From the NCBI GenBank assembly GCA_031549415.1, contig JAVBPU010000003.1:1-64000 (forward strand): DNA of 64,000 bases. Reading direction: 5' to 3'. The notes beneath the pieces are model-generated. The model had not been told where the DNA came from. It was given only the letters and a program-made list of their open reading frames with translations, and searched no databases. Positions 18,601-25,693 of this stretch are shown in pieces. Numbering within the stretch: position 1 is the first letter of the stretch; each line of letters starts with the position of its first letter. Source of the stretch: Limiplasma sp031549415. Its GTDB lineage: Bacteria > Bacillota > Clostridia > Christensenellales > Aristaeellaceae. Position numbers and translations under genes: made by a program.

Positions 18601-18931
18601 CCCCGCCATCATGGCAAGCCTGCGCCGCAACATCGAAACCTTTGTGGCGGAGGCGGAGAAGCGCAACCTGGACATCTGCCTGGCCCGGCACACGGCCATC
18701 GTGCCCGTGCTGGTGGGCCGGGACGAGGACGCCTTCCTGCTTAGCAACGAGCTGCGCAAGCGGGGGGTGTTCGTGCCCCCGGCGGTGTATCCCGCCGTGC
18801 CCAAAAACAAGGCCCGCCTCCGCTTTTGCGTCATCAGCGAGCACCGGCCGGAGCAGATCGTGAACGCCCTGGACACCCTGGTGGACCTGGCCCGGGAGCT
18901 GGGCATCGCGCTGCCGGGCAAAGCCTCCTGA
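15611..18931 (+). CDS. Acyl-AMP ligase - acyl carrier protein - alpha-oxoamine synthase fusion
   Basis: 1,106 residues, three enzymatic units. Residues about 20-575 are an ANL-superfamily AMP ligase: P-loop CTSGTT near 170, GFGMTET near 360, TGD near 436, GRCKDVI hinge, and Lys 554/556 in the C-terminal NGIKVKR loop. Residues about 605-680 are an acyl carrier protein with GGDSL; Ser 639 is the phosphopantetheine site. Residues about 715-1100 are a PLP-dependent alpha-oxoamine synthase (serine palmitoyltransferase / KBL / AONS family): NYVGMSGRPEV, YGTSASGSRLLAG, DEAHS with Asp 912 and His 915, and Schiff-base Lys 947 in TLSKGLGACGGY. Expected chemistry: a fatty acid is activated, loaded on the built-in ACP and condensed with an amino acid, losing CO2, to an alpha-amino ketone. 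The amino acid (serine for sphingolipids, alanine or glycine otherwise) is not determined. The adjacent SDR would reduce the ketone. Confidence 0.9.
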   Translation: MHDVLEKARVLRQDMSLRNLFALTCAYGDAPAAVEMVDEQEQIITFRQLEAMSWAYAAFLRKAIGAREPGSFVAISLDTCKEWFPTFWGVILAGYNALLLDTAHSDEMMAYLLGQAGSRVLITAKERVLPGVQMIKAQDLQAAPQPPETAPYSPEAALSAIPPGDQVALCTSGTTSTSRIFVYNGQAIGEQVLSSQLIYQQNRRMIDNRGMRVLAFLPFHHVLGFIANLLWVGFLGYCNVYLKDRAPATIVGTARRCRVEMLITVPLLANNLCSTIQKKVAKETPVKRSLFYAMKGLSLGLQRVAPTAGLWLAGHVLFKSVLENALGSQLKVVILGGSHTPSEHLKLLSALGYYTVCGFGMTETALTSVETTMNLKKRTSGSVGKPLSNVQYRLRQSGKTGKRGEMLIRGASLHTGRLVEGQLLPPDVLEGGWYPTGDIVRLEKDGRVFIEGRCKDVIINESGENVYPDELEDVFSALEGLDQFTVLGVKKPGKNQTYEDITLVLNVGEHYKDDAFLEALMRKLNQLNSKQPTMKRVSRVLVTPERLPLVNGIKVKRGELKERIEGKKLAYRDLSLQSRKEAEAPRPAPEIQVKEVRPTDLQMEEIRQKVRALYAEALEMPEKDLGDDQHFVDDLGGDSLQVLSIALKVEELFSVLIPVEEYGRCTTVADLSALLYDKITGNVAYENVASRAPDEEVTPIARFEDAPEFLAFSQRMRALMESGGQNPYFVCHDSALKDKSLMDGQEVLNFGSYNYVGMSGRPEVQEAAKRAVDQYGTSASGSRLLAGEKRLYQELERELAEWKHAESALVLVGGHSTNVTIVGNFCGKNDLIVYDALAHNSIDQGCRLSLATAKPFPHNDFAALEGILRTQRDRFGKVLIIIEGAYSMDGDIAPVPEFVRLKKQYGCFLMVDEAHSACVIGETGGGVDEYFHLQPGDVDIKMGTLSKGLGACGGYLAGPSVIIDYLRYNLPGFVFSVGISPPLAAATLCAIRLLRGNPAIMASLRRNIETFVAEAEKRNLDICLARHTAIVPVLVGRDEDAFLLSNELRKRGVFVPPAVYPAVPKNKARLRFCVISEHRPEQIVNALDTLVDLARELGIALPGKAS

Positions 18932-19029
18932 CCGGCGCGGCAGCCCTGCCTAAGCCCATGCAGCCCTGTGGTTCCCGTCACATTTTCTTGTGACTTCCTG
19001 CCAAAAACCTACACAAATTCTGTAAGTCG

Positions 19030-19080
19030 TTGAAATTTTCACCCTTTGCGAGTATAATGATCTACGTATCAATATCGTAG
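19030..19080 (+). promoter_or_regulatory. Promoter and possible operator of the receiver-like / SPFH operon
   Basis: TTGAAA (19030-19035), 17-base spacer, TATAAT (19053-19058). CTACG and CGTAG flank 19062-19080 around the predicted start site as a short inverted repeat, which could be an operator. Confidence 0.7.
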
Positions 19081-19096
19081 GCATGGAGGGTTGCGC

Positions 19097-19897
19097 GTGT
19101 ACAGACTGCTGGTCGTTACCAAAGACCCACGGACCGAGGCCATGTTCACCGCCATGGAAGGCTGGGAAGCCATAGGGTACAAGCCTCCCCGGTTGCGAAA
19201 AACTGTGGATGAAGCGAAGGAGTGCATCGGGAAGCATCCCATCGACGCCATCGCCATTGAGGACGACAAAGACTTTTCCCCGCTGCTGGCTTTTTTGGAC
19301 CAGGAATATCCCCAGATGCCCATTTTCCCCCTCATGGACTCCCCCCAGGCCCAGTGGGCCGTGATGAAGGAAGTCTCCCAGCTGCTGTCCCAGCTGTACG
19401 CGGATTTTTCCAACGACCAGCAGGACAGCGCCCACCGCCTGCAACAGGCCCAGGAGCGCTGGATCAAGAAATTGGTCAGCGGCATGGCGCCCAGCCGGGA
19501 ATACATCCTGGCCCATCACCGTATGCTTCGTTGCCCGGAGATCATTGAAAGGCCCTGCCTGTTCGCGCGGCTGTCCCTTCCCACTGGGGACGGCTTCCTT
19601 TCCGAGCGCTGGCATTACGGCAGCGACAGGCTGGAAGTGGCCCTGCGTAACTTTTTTGGCGGGGAGCATGGCCGTATGCGCCTGCATGTGGCCGTGGTAT
19701 CGCCCCAGGAGGTGCGCATGCTGGTCTCCCCCAAGCCGGAGCTTCCGGACGCGGAGCTGACCCCCGCCGGGGCCCTGGGCTACATCGAGGAAACCATTGA
19801 GCAGATTGAGCATTATTTGGGCTTATCCATGAGCTTGATTGACATCCGCGCCCTGCAAAGCCTGGTAGCCTTTGCGGCGGAAGAGCATCAAATCTAA
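19097..19897 (+). CDS. Stand-alone receiver-like regulatory protein
   Basis: 266 residues. The GTG at 19097 is chosen because GGAGGG ends 6 bases before it; a TTG at 19091 abuts that site. The first ~115 residues look like a degenerate response-regulator receiver: hydrophobic beta strand YRLLVVTKDP, an acidic pair later (IAIEDDKD) and alternating beta/alpha pattern. The rest (~130-266) is an alpha/beta segment with no helix-turn-helix that I can see; it resembles the middle part of YesN-type regulators without the AraC output domain. The next gene, an SPFH zinc-ribbon protein, starts 39 bases later, probably in the same operon. Function unknown. Confidence 0.65.
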   Translation: MYRLLVVTKDPRTEAMFTAMEGWEAIGYKPPRLRKTVDEAKECIGKHPIDAIAIEDDKDFSPLLAFLDQEYPQMPIFPLMDSPQAQWAVMKEVSQLLSQLYADFSNDQQDSAHRLQQAQERWIKKLVSGMAPSREYILAHHRMLRCPEIIERPCLFARLSLPTGDGFLSERWHYGSDRLEVALRNFFGGEHGRMRLHVAVVSPQEVRMLVSPKPELPDAELTPAGALGYIEETIEQIEHYLGLSMSLIDIRALQSLVAFAAEEHQI

Positions 19898-19936
19898 CTA
19901 CCGCAACGTCTCAAAAGCGAAAGGGGAAAAGAAACC

Positions 19937-20992
19937 ATGGGTTTATTCAAAAACATAGTGACCAGCCAGCTGATCGACGTCATCGAGTGGAAGGACGATA
20001 CCCAGGACACCATGGTGCACCGGTATGACATGAACGGCAAGGAAATCATGATGGGCGCGCAGCTCACCGTGCGGGAGAGCCAGGTGGCGGTGTTTGTGAA
20101 CGAGGGCCAGCTGGCGGACGTGTTCCAGCCGGGCCGCCACGAGCTGACCACCCAGAACATGCCCATTCTGACCGCCCTGAAAAGCTGGAAGTTCGGCTTC
20201 AATTCCCCCTTTAAAAGCGACGTGTACTTCGTCAACACCAAGCAATTTCTGGACATCAAATGGGGCACCAGCAACCCGGTGATGATGCGGGACGCCGAGT
20301 TTGGCATGATCCGCATCCGCGCCTTTGGCATCTATTCCTTCAAGGTGAAGGACCCGGTGGTGTTTTTGAAGGAAGTGTTCGGCACCAGCGCCCTGTTCAC
20401 CGTAGACGGCGTGGAGGGCCAGGTGTCCCGCACGCTGGTCTCCGGCCTGTCGGACGCCATTGCCCAAAGCAAGATTCCCGCCCTGGACATGGCCGCCAAC
20501 TATGACGAGCTGAGCCAGTACGCCCTCACGGCCCTAAACCCCAAGGTGGAAGCCCTGGGCCTGACCCTGTGCACCTTTGTGATTGAAAACATCAGCCTGC
20601 CCGAAGAGGTGGAAGCCTCCATCGACAAGCGCACTTCCATGGGCGTGGTGGGGGATTTGAACAAGTACACCCAGTACCAGGCGGCGGAGGCCCTGCGGGA
20701 AGCCGCCAACAACCCGGGCGGCGGCGGCATCGCCGGCATGGGCGTGGGCATGGGCGCGGGGGCGGCCATGGGCCAGCTTTTTACCCAAAGCATGGGCGGC
20801 GGCGCGGCGGCCCCGGCGCAGCCCACCGTGGCTTGCGTTTCCTGTGGCAAGGCCATCGCCCAGGGCAGCAAGTTCTGCCCGGACTGCGGCGCGTCCCAGG
20901 TGGCGCCTGTAGCGGCTACCTGCGGGGCCTGCGGCGCGGCGCTGGAGCCGGGGGCCAAGTTCTGCAATGCGTGCGGGAAGGCCGTAAACTAG
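19937..20992 (+). CDS. SPFH-domain protein with double zinc ribbon (YdjI-like)
   Basis: 351 residues. The N-terminal ~255 residues match the SPFH/band-7-like family of B. subtilis YdjI (also called virion core protein-like): start MGLFKNI, the WKDDTQDTMVHRYD strand, and the RIRAFGIYSFKVKDP core. A Gly/Met-rich linker (~240-285) leads to two zinc ribbons, CxxC-x10-CxxC at about 300-317 and 329-346. The ATG follows AAAGGGG. SPFH proteins scaffold membranes; YdjI has been linked to the membrane-stress response. There is no transmembrane segment, so membrane contact would be peripheral. It follows the receiver-like gene. Confidence 0.85.
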   Translation: MGLFKNIVTSQLIDVIEWKDDTQDTMVHRYDMNGKEIMMGAQLTVRESQVAVFVNEGQLADVFQPGRHELTTQNMPILTALKSWKFGFNSPFKSDVYFVNTKQFLDIKWGTSNPVMMRDAEFGMIRIRAFGIYSFKVKDPVVFLKEVFGTSALFTVDGVEGQVSRTLVSGLSDAIAQSKIPALDMAANYDELSQYALTALNPKVEALGLTLCTFVIENISLPEEVEASIDKRTSMGVVGDLNKYTQYQAAEALREAANNPGGGGIAGMGVGMGAGAAMGQLFTQSMGGGAAAPAQPTVACVSCGKAIAQGSKFCPDCGASQVAPVAATCGACGAALEPGAKFCNACGKAVN

Positions 20993-21020
20993 AGCCATTT
21001 TTGAAAATAGGGGGAACGTT

Positions 21021-21148
21021 GGGCGCTGCCCAAACCCGCTTAAGGGCTATGCCCTTAAGAAACCCTTCATTGAAATGCCCAGTTCATGGGCATTTCAAAA
21101 GGGGTCCAGGGCGAAGCCCTGGCGGGGATGCAAGGCGGAGCCCTTGCA
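21021..21148 (+). repeat. Intergenic hairpin cluster, repeat copy B
   Basis: Four successive palindromes: CTTAAGGGC/GCCCTTAAG (21039-21059), TGAAATGCCC/GGGCATTTCA (21071-21097), CCAGGGC-GAA-GCCCTGG (21106-21122) and TGCAAGG/CCTTGCA (21129-21148). The last two with the GGGG(A)TGC joint match copies A and C. It lies between convergent genes and may terminate both. Confidence 0.75.
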
Positions 21149-21175
21149 CTCTGTGCTATAAAAAATTAATTTGCC

Positions 21176-22210
21176 CTAAAACCCCACCAGCGCCCTCCAC
21201 CGCTGGTTCTCTTTCAAAAACCCATAAACGTCCTCGTCCCGGAACCCTTCTATCAAATCCTCTCGGACCTCGGCCAGAAAGGCCCCGCTGGGCGTCTTGA
21301 ACTCCATGTGCGAAAACAGGGGCGACTTCGTAAAGCCGTACAAGCTTTCCAGATTGGCCAGCATTCGCTCCATGATGCGCAGGGTTTCCGCTTCATTCTT
21401 TTCCAACGTGGCCAGCTCCAGCCCCGGGGAAACCTCATGGTACTCCCCAAATTCAAACAGCCGTGCCAAATCCCGTATCTTTTCCACCCACAAACGCGCC
21501 CGGTCCCAATGGCTTTCATGGAGCGCCAGCATGTACAGCTCCTGAAAGGCCGCGCTCAGGCTCTGGTACCCGGCATAGAGCAGCTCTTCGTACATTTTGC
21601 AAGCTTCCTCCTGCCGCCCGGTTTTGCTAAAAATCAGGGCCTGCTTGCGCTTGCGCTCCGGGCTTTCCGCTGAGAAATAGGGGAGGTAGGCTTCCGCCTG
21701 CTGGTATTGATCCTTACCGATGTAGAAATAAAACAGGGCTTCGGCGGCGGCTCGCCTGGTGGCTTCCTCCCCGCTTTGCAGGACCCGCTCATAGCCATCC
21801 AGCAAAAACCCGTCATAGCGCTCCCTGTGGGGTGTTTCATGCATCGTCAGGTGGCTGTCCAGGGTCTGCGCCATCCACAAAGTGAGGGGATGGCAGTTGG
21901 GGTACTCCGCCAGGCATTGCTTCGCCCACTCAAACACAGCATCAAACTCTTCTGCTTTCAGCTTTTCATGGGCTTCCTCCACCAAACGGTTGGTTTCCTT
22001 AGGCGAAAGCTCCTTTTCGTGACACAACAAAGTATCCGTGGAAATCCCCAGCAGCCGGGCAATGGGGGAGAGCAGGGCCACATCCGGGAGGCAATGGCCG
22101 TTTTCCCATTTGTTCACCGCCGGAGCGGACACGCCCAGCCGCCGGGCCATCTCGTCCTGGGTGATGTTTTTGTCCTTGCGGTATTTTCGGATGACGTCGC
22201 TCACAGACAT
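21176..22210 (-). CDS. XRE-family transcriptional regulator with TPR-like domain
   Basis: 344 residues. The start at 22210 is preferred over an ATG 18 bases upstream because GGAGGA lies between them at the right distance. Residues about 5-60 form an HTH_3 DNA-binding domain (ITQDEMARRLGVSAPAVNKW, then ENG and LPDVALLSPIARLLGIS). The remaining 280 residues are helical with TPR-like pairs (EALFYFYIGKDQYQQAEAYL; YEELLYAGYQSL). Such proteins often respond to peptides or to metabolic state. No obvious target beyond its own promoter is visible. Confidence 0.85.
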   Translation of the reverse strand: MSVSDVIRKYRKDKNITQDEMARRLGVSAPAVNKWENGHCLPDVALLSPIARLLGISTDTLLCHEKELSPKETNRLVEEAHEKLKAEEFDAVFEWAKQCLAEYPNCHPLTLWMAQTLDSHLTMHETPHRERYDGFLLDGYERVLQSGEEATRRAAAEALFYFYIGKDQYQQAEAYLPYFSAESPERKRKQALIFSKTGRQEEACKMYEELLYAGYQSLSAAFQELYMLALHESHWDRARLWVEKIRDLARLFEFGEYHEVSPGLELATLEKNEAETLRIMERMLANLESLYGFTKSPLFSHMEFKTPSGAFLAEVREDLIEGFRDEDVYGFLKENQRWRALVGF

Positions 22211-22242
22211 CCTGATCTCCTCCTTCATGCTTTCTGTGTTTT

Positions 22243-22271
22243 ACTATAGCATGAGGGGGTCGGCTGCACAA
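22243..22271 (-). promoter_or_regulatory. Promoter of the XRE-TPR regulator
   Basis: Minus strand: TTGTGC (22266-22271), 17-base spacer, TATAGT (22243-22248), about 33 bases before the chosen ATG. Confidence 0.6.
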
Positions 22272-22341
22272 TGGAGCGTTTGTTAACTCAAAAGGAGAGA
22301 AAGTAACCAGGGCTCATATTTTGATTCGCATAGGCGCAACC

Positions 22342-23382
22342 CTACCCAAAGTACGCCAGCGTATGCCAAAGCTGCTTGAAGGATTGAAACAGCGCCGCTT
22401 CATCCCCCAAATCCTGCCATTCCGAGGGGCTTTGCAGGCTGTTTCGGGAGGCGTCTCCCACCAGCGCGGCGTTGATTATGCCTTGCCCGCCGCCCAAAAG
22501 CCGATCCACCCTCTGCGCCAGGAGCGGAATCTTGGGGCCCCTGAAAAGAGGCCCGATGTGGCGCACCTCCATCTGCCTTTTCGGGACCCAGTGAAGCGCT
22601 ATCTCATAGCGCTGGCAAAGCTGTTCCGCTTGCTTGGCCACAGCCGTCTCCCCAAAGGATTCATCCACATAGAAACCGTCCACATCCCGAAGAAGCGAAA
22701 CTTCCCCATGAATGTGCGCCTCAATGCAATCCTCCAGGTTCCGGCCCATGTTTTTCAGGGCGAAATTGGGGTTCAGCAAGATGGCCAGGGCCTCCTGAGC
22801 GGAACAGAGCCGCTGGGTCAGCAGTTTTCCGTTTTGCCGCACATCCCGGAGCATTGCCGCCAAAATGCCGATAAAGGTATCGTCGGTACAGAGGGTGGTG
22901 GGATGGGTGGAGCTGTCTCCATAGGCAAAGGTACACCGGCGGACCGCTTCCTGCTTCAGCGTAAAAAAGCAGGAGCCAAAGCGGGCGCAAGCCCCGTCCG
23001 CGTACCGAAAAACGTTCAGCGCGCCGTACTTGGGCCTCTCCAGCGCCTCCTGGGGATAGGCGCCGGAAAACAGGCGCTGCTCCCAGCGAAACCGGTCCCC
23101 GCCTAGGAAGGCGGTTTTTCCGCCGTTGGTGGTGCCTGTGCGGAACTGCCCTTGGTATTGCCCCTGCTCCAACAGGTTTTCCAGCACCGTTTTTCCGTTG
23201 CCGGACAGCCTGTCCGGATGAAAATTGAGGGTGATGGGGCTGCGAAGGACGTGTTCGCACAAGGCGCGTCCATCCACAGAAAAAGCGGCGCAGGCCTGCT
23301 CCACAAAATCGAAACAGGCAACGCTGTTGGCCTTCGCGGATTCCCGCACCGCGTTGATGGCGGCTTTTTGATAAGCGAGCAA
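22342..23382 (-). CDS. DUF3626-like protein
   Basis: About 346 residues from a TTG at 23382; an ATG at 23445 is in frame but overlaps a good promoter (TATACT at 23429-23434), so the longer form is unlikely. Conserved features include the FHPDR segment, YGALNVFRYADGACARFGSCFF, the TFAYGDSSTHP region and a C-terminal EAHIHGEVSLLRDVDGFYVDESF block. These match my recollection of the DUF3626 family, whose function is not established. There is no signal peptide or membrane helix, so it is probably cytoplasmic. It is transcribed alone. Family assignment is moderate; activity unknown. Confidence 0.6.
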   Translation of the reverse strand: MLAYQKAAINAVRESAKANSVACFDFVEQACAAFSVDGRALCEHVLRSPITLNFHPDRLSGNGKTVLENLLEQGQYQGQFRTGTTNGGKTAFLGGDRFRWEQRLFSGAYPQEALERPKYGALNVFRYADGACARFGSCFFTLKQEAVRRCTFAYGDSSTHPTTLCTDDTFIGILAAMLRDVRQNGKLLTQRLCSAQEALAILLNPNFALKNMGRNLEDCIEAHIHGEVSLLRDVDGFYVDESFGETAVAKQAEQLCQRYEIALHWVPKRQMEVRHIGPLFRGPKIPLLAQRVDRLLGGGQGIINAALVGDASRNSLQSPSEWQDLGDEAALFQSFKQLWHTLAYFG

Positions 23383-23428
23383 TGCAACCCCCACATCCTT
23401 CGTAGCTTGCCAAGAAGCTGATGACAGC

Positions 23429-23457
23429 AGTATAGCACAAGCCATCTAGCGAAACAA
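23429..23457 (-). promoter_or_regulatory. Promoter of the DUF3626-like gene
   Basis: Minus strand: TTGTTT (23452-23457), 17 bases, TATACT (23429-23434). It covers the upstream in-frame ATG, which argues for the downstream TTG start. Confidence 0.6.
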
Positions 23458-23633
23458 GAAAGGGCCGTCCCCGGCATTCCTTCCGGCAAGGTGGCTTTTC
23501 ACCCTACGCCCCAGGCAGGGTTTCCCCTATGGGCCTGTCGAAAATAGAGAGGCATTCGCCTTCTCTTTCCCGGAAACAATTCCAACGACGGGTACGTTGT
23601 ATGGAAAAAGCTCTCTGAAAGGAAGCCTTTCAT

Positions 23634-24785
23634 ATGAAAAAACGATGGGTTTCATGGCTTCTGGTTCTTACCCTGCTCCTTGGTTTTCTTCTATGCACAG
23701 CCACCGCCCTGGCGCAGGGCGCAAATCCCGCCAGTACGGTGATTGACGGCAAGACCTCGGACCGGGTGCATCTGCGGGCGGAACCCTCCAAGGACGCGAA
23801 ATCGCTGGGGATCTACTTCACGGGCACGCAGGTGCTGTATGACGCAAGCGCGGGCGGGGCCTGGACCTGGGTGACCATCGGGGCCCAGAGCGGATATATC
23901 GCCTCGCAATACCTGTACCGGGGGAAGAATCCGGGCAGCGTAGCCTCCCGGCAGCCCCCCGGGGTGGTGACGAACGTGAAGGCGGGCAGTTGGGTGAACC
24001 TGCGCTCCGCGCCCTCTCAGCAGGCGCGAGTGGCCGGAACCCTGTACAAGGACGATTGGGTAACGGTGCTGGGGGAGACCGTCACAAAATGGTATTACGT
24101 CCAGGCGGGGGGCGCGTATGGCTACGTCATGGCGGACTTTTTGCAGGTGGGCCAGGGGCCCGCGCCCAGCCAACCGCCCCCCGGCCCAGTTCCGCCCCCC
24201 CGGCCCACAGGAACCACCCCTGGCAACCAGGCCGCCCTGGGGGCCTTTTGGACGGTGCTCCTCGGCAACGCTTCCCTTTTTAGCCCCGATCATAACCAGC
24301 CCATGGATATCTTCCAGCTGGCCGATACCATCCCCGGCCCTCCCGGGATCATTACACAGTTCACGGTGATCGACCTGGACCGGGACGGGGTCGTGGAGAT
24401 TGTGCTTCGGCTGATGGCCGATGGGTATGACAGCGGCGTGGAGATTTTGCGCTACCAGGACGGAAGCGTTTATGGGTATGGCATCAGCCTGCGGGCCTTT
24501 ATGGACCTGAAAGCGGACGGGACCTTCTGGTTTTCCAGCGGCGCGGCGGACAATGGCTTTGGGGCGCTGCAATTCGCGCCGGACGCACTATTCCATTATG
24601 ACAACATCACCTATAGCGAGTCTCACAACGAGGACGAAAACCAAGTTTCCTATTACGTGAACCGCAGGCCCGCCTCCCAGGCCGCCTACCGCCGGGCGGT
24701 GGAGCAGTGGGATAAAAGGCCCGCCGCCACCTGGCAGGATTTTGCGCAGGAAAATATGGAGGCCTTGCTGAGGGTTTACAAATGA
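23634..24785 (+). CDS. Secreted protein with two SH3b domains
   Basis: 383 residues. A clear signal peptide (MKKRW, hydrophobic core, ATALAQG) is followed by two bacterial SH3 modules (~40-98 and ~106-170) with the RVHLRAEPS / WVNLRSAPS signatures, then a Pro-rich linker (~175-200). The C-terminal ~180 residues carry an Asp-rich FG-GAP/EF-hand-like segment (VIDLDRDGVVEIVL) followed by a beta-rich stretch, a layout common in clostridial surface proteins. SH3b domains usually bind peptidoglycan peptides. GAAAGGAAG precedes the ATG. No enzymatic motif was seen. Confidence 0.8.
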   Translation: MKKRWVSWLLVLTLLLGFLLCTATALAQGANPASTVIDGKTSDRVHLRAEPSKDAKSLGIYFTGTQVLYDASAGGAWTWVTIGAQSGYIASQYLYRGKNPGSVASRQPPGVVTNVKAGSWVNLRSAPSQQARVAGTLYKDDWVTVLGETVTKWYYVQAGGAYGYVMADFLQVGQGPAPSQPPPGPVPPPRPTGTTPGNQAALGAFWTVLLGNASLFSPDHNQPMDIFQLADTIPGPPGIITQFTVIDLDRDGVVEIVLRLMADGYDSGVEILRYQDGSVYGYGISLRAFMDLKADGTFWFSSGAADNGFGALQFAPDALFHYDNITYSESHNEDENQVSYYVNRRPASQAAYRRAVEQWDKRPAATWQDFAQENMEALLRVYK

Positions 24786-24864
24786 AGTTGCGGAGGCAGA
24801 GCAGGGAATCCTACGATCCTTTTTTTTGTTTCAAGAAAGGCCGATTCCCCTTTGTATGCAAGCA

Positions 24865-24922
24865 ACGGCTCCCAGCGCCGGGCTCCGCTCCGCAGAGGCG
24901 AAGCCTCTGCATCCCCCGTGCA
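24865..24922. repeat. Intergenic hairpin repeat, variant copy D
   Basis: Perfect stem GCAGAGGC-GAA-GCCTCTGC (24892-24910) next to GCATCCCCC. Its reverse complement, GGGGGATGCAGAGGC, resembles the second hairpin of copy B. Related but more diverged than copies A, B and C. Confidence 0.45.
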
Positions 24923-24955
24923 ATGACGCCGCCCTGACATTTCCGCCAGGATGCC

Positions 24956-24984
24956 TTGACGGGCCTTATGAATTGCCCTAAAAT
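24956..24984 (+). promoter_or_regulatory. Promoter of the nitroreductase gene
   Basis: TTGACG (24956-24961), 17-base spacer, TAAAAT (24979-24984), near consensus. Transcription would start about 50 bases before the ATG at 25043. Confidence 0.7.
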
Positions 24985-25042
24985 AAGGATTATAGATGAT
25001 AAGGATATAGGCCATGCATACCAGGGAAAGGGGGACTCCATC

Positions 25043-25642
25043 ATGTCCAAAGCGTTTTTTGCCGCTCTGAAAGAAAGACGCACCTATTACGCCATCAGCA
25101 AAAAGTCAAACCTCCCGGACGAGGAGATTCAAAAAATCCTAGAAGAGGCCGTGCAATATACGCCGTCGGCGTACAATTCCCAAAGCGCCCGCACGGTGCT
25201 GCTGCTGGGCGGGCATCATGACAAGCTGTGGAGCATCGTCAAAGAAGCCTTGCGAAGCATCGTGCCTGCGGGGCGGTTTGCCTCCACGGAAGCGAAAATC
25301 GACGCCTTTGCCGCCGGGTACGGCACCGTGCTGTTTTTGGACGATGCCGGCATTGTGAAAGACCTGCAAGGGCAGTTTCCCACATACAAAGACAATTTTC
25401 CTGTGTGGGCCCAGCAGGCCAACGGAATGCTGCAGCTGGTGGTGTGGACGGCCTTGGAGGCCGAAGGCTTCGGCGCTTCGTTGCAACACTACAATCCGCT
25501 GATTGACGAGGAAGTCAAGCGGCAATGGGGCCTCCCCGAGGGCTGGCAGCTCATCGCCCAGATGCCCTTCGGCCTGCCCGCCGAGGGCCCGGGGGAGAAG
25601 GACTTTGTTCCCGTAAGCGAAAGGACGAGGGTGTTTCGGTAA
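25043..25642 (+). CDS. Nitroreductase family protein (Frm2/HBN1-like)
   Basis: 199 residues from the ATG preceded by AAAGGGGGA. The sequence follows the small FMN-dependent nitroreductase subgroup: ALKERRTYYAISKKS, then EEIQKILEEAVQYTPSAYNSQSARTVLLLG, and AEGFGASLQHYNPLIDEEV with a final GLPAEGPGEKDF. RRTYY and PSAYNSQS are the expected flavin-binding segments. Members reduce nitro compounds or unsaturated-lipid-derived electrophiles with NAD(P)H; the physiological substrate is unknown. It is a single-gene unit with its own promoter and converges on the LarA-like gene. Confidence 0.85.
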   Translation: MSKAFFAALKERRTYYAISKKSNLPDEEIQKILEEAVQYTPSAYNSQSARTVLLLGGHHDKLWSIVKEALRSIVPAGRFASTEAKIDAFAAGYGTVLFLDDAGIVKDLQGQFPTYKDNFPVWAQQANGMLQLVVWTALEAEGFGASLQHYNPLIDEEVKRQWGLPEGWQLIAQMPFGLPAEGPGEKDFVPVSERTRVFR

Positions 25643-25693
25643 GGAGGTGGAATCGCCAGAAGCGCTTCCAGAAATGGTTCCCACATCTGGCGC

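Noticed and set aside
20993..21175. Insertion sequence end with inverted repeats
   Set aside because: The palindromes are short hairpins; no transposase or target-site duplication is visible.
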